Positions 59,637-64,000 of a stretch of 64,000 bases of DNA are shown here, piece by piece. Within the stretch, counting starts at the first letter, position 1; every line of letters begins with the position of its first letter. Origin of the DNA: Dugong dugon (taxonomy: Eukaryota > Chordata > Mammalia > Sirenia > Dugongidae); NCBI GenBank assembly GCA_030035585.1, contig CM057475.1:1249501-1313500 (forward strand). Reading direction: 5' to 3'. The notes under the pieces were generated by a model. That model was not told the origin of the DNA. It was given only the letters and a program-made list of their open reading frames with translations, and made no database searches. A program made the position numbers and the translations under genes.

Positions 59637-60753
59637 TTTTTTTCTTTTATTTTATTGTACTTCAGGTGAAGGCTTACAGAACAAATAGTTTCTCATGAAA
59701 CAATAGTACACATGTTGTTTTATGACATTGGTTAACAACCCCACAACATATTAACCCTCTAAATTGTCAACCTTTTTTTTTTGTTGGTGAAAATACACAT
59801 AGCCAAAGATACACGGTTTCAAAAATTCCTACATACACAGTTCAGTGACGTTGACTACACTCTTCCAATTGTGCTGTTATTCTTGCATAAGATGAAGGCT
59901 TACAGAACAAAATAGTTTCTCATTTAACAGTTATTACAAATGTTGCCCTATGACAATGGTTAACAATCTCACAACACATCAACAATATCCTTACTCAACC
60001 TTAGGTTCCCTATCACCAGCTTCCTTGTCCCCTTCTGCCTTCTGGCCCTTGTCGCTGGACTCCTGTACCTCATTCGTCCCATTTGGTTTTACAGGGCTGT
60101 CCACTCCCAGGCTGAATGGTGAACCTCGGAGATGATTTCACCACTGAGCTAAAAGGGTGTCTGGGGGCCATACTCTCGGGGTTTCTCCAGTCTCCTTTAA
60201 GCCAGTAAATCGGTCTTTTTTTTGTTTGTTTGTGAGTTAGAATTATGCTCTACATCCTTCTTCAGCTCTGTCCAGAAACCTCTGCTGTGATCCTGGTCAG
60301 AGCAGTCAGCGGTGATAGCCGGGCACCATCTAGCTGTACTGGACTCAGTCCGGTGGAGGCCTTGGTAGCTGTGGACAATTAGTCCTTTGGACAAATCTTT
60401 TCCTTGTATCCATCCTGTTCTCTTCATTCTCCCTTGCTCCCGAAGGGATGAGACCAGTGGAGTATCTTAGATGGCCGCTCACATGCTTTTAAGACCCCAG
60501 ACACTACTCACCAAGGTAGAATGTAGACCATTGTCTTTATAAGATGTGTCAAGCCAATTGAGCTAGATGTTCCCCGACACCATGGTCCCCAGAGCCCTCC
60601 CTCCGCCCAGCAATTCAGTCCCTCAGGGAGTTTGGATGTGTCTATGGGGCGTCCGTGACCTTTCCTTTTACAGGTTGTGCTAGTTTCCCCTGTATTGTGT
60701 ACTGTCTCACCCTTCACCCAAGATACCACTTATCTATTGCCTATTTAGTATTT

Positions 60754-60769
60754 CCCCCCCACCCCTCCC
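60754..60769 (-). promoter_or_regulatory. G-quadruplex-like run in the L1-E 3'UTR
   Basis: The plus strand has C-runs of 7, 4 and 3 separated by single bases, giving G-runs on the element's sense strand, at the same place as in L1-D. Confidence 0.65.
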
Positions 60770-60793
60770 ATTCCTGGTAACCAACAAAGATTG

Positions 60794-62970
60794 TTACATT
60801 TTGTGTGTGAACTGTTTTATGGGTTTGTACAATAGAGGTCTCATACAATATTTGTCCTTTTGTGATTGACTTATTTCACGCAGCATAATGCCCTCCAGTT
60901 TCATCCATGTTATGAGATGGTTCACAGATTCATTGTTGTTCTTTCTCGTTGCATAGTACTCCATTGTGTGTATGTACCATAGTTTGTGTATCCATTCATC
61001 TGTTGATGGGCAACTAGGTTGTTTCCATTGTTTTGCTATTCTGAACAATGCTGCCATGAACATAGGTGTGCATATGTCTATTCGAGTGACGACTCTTATT
61101 TCTCTAGGATATACTCCTAGGAGTGGGATTGCTGGATCGAATGGTATGTCTATTTCTAGCTTTCTAAGGAAGCACCATATCATTTTCCAAAATGGTTGTA
61201 TCATTTTGCATTCCCACCAGCAGTGCATAAGAGTTCTCATCTCCACGCAGCCCCTCCAACATCTGTTATTTCCAGTGTTTTTCATTCCTGCCAGTAATGC
61301 CGGGGTTAGATGGTATCTCATAGTGGTTTTAATTTGCATTTCTCTAATGGCTAGTGATCGCGAGCATTTCCTCATGTGTCTGTTGGCCATTTGAATGTCT
61401 TCCTTGGTGAAGTGTCTGTTCATTTCCTTTGCCCATTTTTTGATAGGATTGTTTGTCTTTTTGTTGTAGAGGTGTTGGATTTTCTTGTAGATTATGGAGA
61501 TTAGACCTTTGTCTGACTTGTACTGTCCAAAAATGTTTTCCCAGTCTGTAGGTTCTCTTTTGACTCTTTTGGTGAAGTCTTTTAAAGAGCATAGGTGTTT
61601 GTTTTTTAGAAGATCCCAGTTATCTAGCTTATCTGTTGGGTTTTGTGCGTTGATGGTTATGGTTTGTATCCTGTTAATGCCGTGTATTCAGGCCTGTAGT
61701 GTTGGTCCTATTTTTTCTTCTATGAACTTTATAGTTTTAGGCTTTATATTCAGGTCTTTGATCCATTTTGAAGTAGTTTTTGAATACTGTGTGAGGTATG
61801 GGTCCTATTTCATTTTTTGAAAATGGATATCCAGTTTTGCCAGCACCATTTCTTAAAAGGACTGTCTTTTCCCCACTTGATGGACTTTGGGCCCTTGTCA
61901 AAAATCAGGTGACCGTAGGTGGATGGATTTACATCTGGGTTCTCAATTCTGTTCCACTGGTCAATGTCTCTGTCGCTGTACCAGTACCAGGCTGTTTTGA
62001 CTACTGTAGCTCTATAGTAGGTTCTGAAGTCAGGTAGTGTGAGTCCTCCAACTTTATTCTTCTTCTTCAGTAGTGCTTTACTTATTCGGAGTTTCTTCCC
62101 TTTCCATATACAGTTAATTATTAGTTTTTCCATCTCTTTGAAGAATGTTGTTGGTATTTGGATCGAGATTGCATTGTATTTGTAAATTGCTTTGGGTAGA
62201 ATTGCCATTTTCACAATGTTGAGTCTGCCTATCCATGAACATGTTATCTTTTTCCATTTATGTAGATCCTTTTAGGTTTCATGCAGTAGTGTTTTGTAGT
62301 TTTCTTTGTATAGGTCTTTTACATCCCTGGTCAGATTGATTCCTAAGTATTTTATCTCTTTAGGGGCTATTGAAAATGGTATTGTTTTACTGATTTCCTT
62401 TTCATTGTTCTCCTTACTGGTGTATAGGAATCCAACTGATTTTTGAATGTTTATCTTGTATCCTGCTACTCTGATGAATCTTTCTATTAGTTCCAGTAGA
62501 TTTCTCGTGGAGTCTTTAGGGCTTTCTATGTATAGTATCATATCATCTGCAAACAGGGAGAGTTTAACTTCTTCATTACCAGTTTGGATGCCCATTCTTT
62601 TTCTTGCCTTATTGCTCTAGCTAGAACTTCCAGCACAATTTTAAATAGGAGTGGTGATAAAGGGCATCCTTGTCTTGTTCCTGTTTTCAAGGGGAATGTT
62701 TTCAGCCTCTCTCCATTAAGAATGATGTTGGCCATTGGTTTTGCACAGATGCCCTTTATTATGTTGAGAAATTTCCCTTCTATACCTATGTGATTGAGAG
62801 TTTTTGTCAGGAATGGTTGTTGGACTTTGTCAAATGTCTTTTCTGCATCAGTTGAGATGATCATGTGGTTCTTTTCTTTCCTTTTATTTATGTGGTGGAT
62901 TATGTTGATTGATTTTCTAATACTGAACCATCCTTGCATACCTGGTATGATTCCTACTTGGTCGTGGTGT
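60794..62970 (-). pseudogene. L1-E ORF2 (RT and C-terminal part)
   Basis: RT and C-terminal portions: '[20 protein letters not shown]' (62538-62939 frame), '[18 protein letters not shown]' (62272-62595), and the Cys-rich 'CWRGCVEMRTLMHCWWEC' (60794-61423). Disruptions include a frameshift near 62580, the TAA at 62272-62274 shared with L1-C, and a 1-nt loss near 61817 also shared. The normal terminator has mutated (TAA to TAC), so the frame reads 12 codons further, to 60794. Catalytic FADD is kept. Confidence 0.93.
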
Positions 62971-62974
62971 ATTA

Positions 62975-64000
62975 TTTTTTTTTTTTTAATATATATTTTA
63001 TTGTACTTCAGGTGAAAGCTTACAGAGCAAATAGTTTCTCATGAAATAGTAGTACACATGTTGTTTTTTGACATTGGTTAACAACCCCACAACGTATTAA
63101 GCCTCTAAATTCTCAACCTTTTTTTTTGATGAAAATTACAGATGGCCAAAGATACACCGTTTCAAAAATTTCTACATTCACAGTTCAGTGACATTGACTA
63201 CGCTCTTCCAACTGTGCTGTTATTCTCACTTAAGATGAAGGCTTACAGAAAAAATAGTTATTCATTTAACAGTTACTACACATGTTGCCCTATGACAATG
63301 GTTAACAATCTCACAGCACATCAAGAATATCCTTACTCCACCTTGTGTTCCCTATCACCAGGGGGCTTCCTTGTCCCCTTCTGTCTTCTGGACCTTGTCA
63401 GTGGACTATTGTACCTCTTTAGTCTCATTTGTTTATTTATTTATTTATTTATTTTTATTTTATTTAAACACCATTTCAAAACTTTTTACTTACACATTTA
63501 AGTGATATTGACTATGCTCTTCCAATTGTGCTGCCATTCTCGCCCAAGATGAAGGCTTACAGGACAAAACAGCCTCCCATTTAATAGTTACTACAAATGT
63601 TGCCCTATACCAGTGGTCAACAATCTCACAATACATCGACAGTGTCCTTATTCAATTTGTGTTCCTTATCATCAGTTTCCTACTCTCCCTCTGCCTTCTG
63701 GCCCTTGTCACCGGACTCCTGTACATCGTTAGTCCCATTTAGTTTTACTGGGGTGTCCATTCCCAGGCTTAACATCGAACCTTGAAGGTAACTTCCCCTC
63801 TGAGCTGAAAGGGTGTCTGGGGGCCACACTCTCGAGGTTTCTCTAGTATTCTTTAGGCCAGTAAATCTGGTCTTCTTTTTTTTTTTTTTTTTGGAGTTAA
63901 AATTATACTCTACATCCTACTCCAGCTCTGCCCAGAACCCTCTGTTGTGATCCTGGTCAGAGGAGTCATTGGTGGTAGCCGGGCACCATCCAGCTGTACT
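62975..64000 (-). mobile_element. L1-F, antisense young L1 3'UTR, running off the window
   Basis: Poly(T) (about 62974-62987), AATAAA complement (62997-63002), then three 3'UTR units in reverse and the upstream 'gtagccgggcaccatccagc' block at the window end. It matches L1-A (15560-16535) almost base for base, including the AAAT microsatellite (63429-63468) and 'ttttttgacattggttaaca'. Only the 3'UTR is inside the window. Confidence 0.93.

Larger units (their letters stand above)
59637..62974 (-). mobile_element. L1-E, antisense L1, cut at its 5' side by L1-F
   Basis: From the left: poly(T) and AATAAA complement (59651-59656), a 3'UTR of two repeated units (short unit about 59660-59770, full unit about 59780-60085), the 'aggctgaatggtgaacctcg' segment, and ORF2 from its C-terminus to about 62970. 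There L1-F's poly(T) begins inside ORF2 text ('ttcctacttggtcgtggtgt'). The 5' remainder of E lies beyond the window. Confidence 0.92.

Overview
This is a mammalian nuclear genomic window made almost entirely of transposable elements. I found no host protein-coding exon, rRNA or functional tRNA gene. tRNA-derived SINEs recur throughout (for example 1664-1814, 24724-24896, 29405-29574). Their tail reads like 'cgctatgagtcggaat', the form I associate with AfroSINEs, and the 3' end of an RTE/BovB-type LINE at 1980-2563 ends in a related tail. Together with MIR, MER5A, MaLR and ERV-L relics, this points to an afrotherian, most likely a paenungulate such as an elephant. The species is inferred from family resemblance, not from a database search.

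Layout. 1-8.06 kb is old, mostly unrecognisable DNA with SINEs, MIR, MER5A and an RTE 3' end. 8.06-16.54 kb is L1-A (+), a young full-length L1 of about 8.5 kb carrying few lesions. 16.55-24.14 kb is L1-D (+), an older full-length L1 of another subfamily. 24.2-28.2 kb holds an L1M 3' end, SINEs and unrecognised DNA. 28.2-32.4 kb is an old antisense L1 invaded by two SINEs, a solo MaLR-type LTR and a palindromic hAT-like element. 32.4-35.6 kb is an ERV-L relic whose LTR is interrupted by an RTE fragment. 35.6-39.6 kb is old antisense L1. 39.57-55.18 kb is L1-B (+), which landed in that antisense L1 and was itself split by L1-C (+, 42.13-49.76 kb). 55.2-57.7 kb resumes the antisense L1. 57.8-58.2 kb is a head-to-tail antisense SINE pair. 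59.6-62.97 kb is L1-E (-), interrupted by L1-F (-), which runs off the window end.

The most interesting signals concern L1 biology. (1) L1-A has a 5'UTR with about 2.3 tandem copies of a 266-bp GC-rich monomer. (2) L1-C lacks exactly an 848-bp segment of that 5'UTR bounded by GT...AG with a strong polypyrimidine tract, as expected if it was copied from a spliced L1 RNA. (3) The long spacer (about 430 bp) between ORF1 and ORF2 holds a lysine-rich small open frame that can be aligned between two diverged subfamilies; in L1-A its stop overlaps the ORF2 start as ATGA. (4) The 3'UTR is built of repeated units of about 120-300 bp separated by A-runs, with two units in older copies (B, E) and three in younger ones (A, C, F). 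(5) L1-C and L1-E share the same ORF2 stop and the same 1-nt deletion although their 3'UTRs belong to different types.

None of the L1 copies has both ORFs intact, so all are annotated as disabled mobile elements. Coordinates of repeat edges are good to a few bases where target-site duplications are visible and to tens of bases elsewhere.
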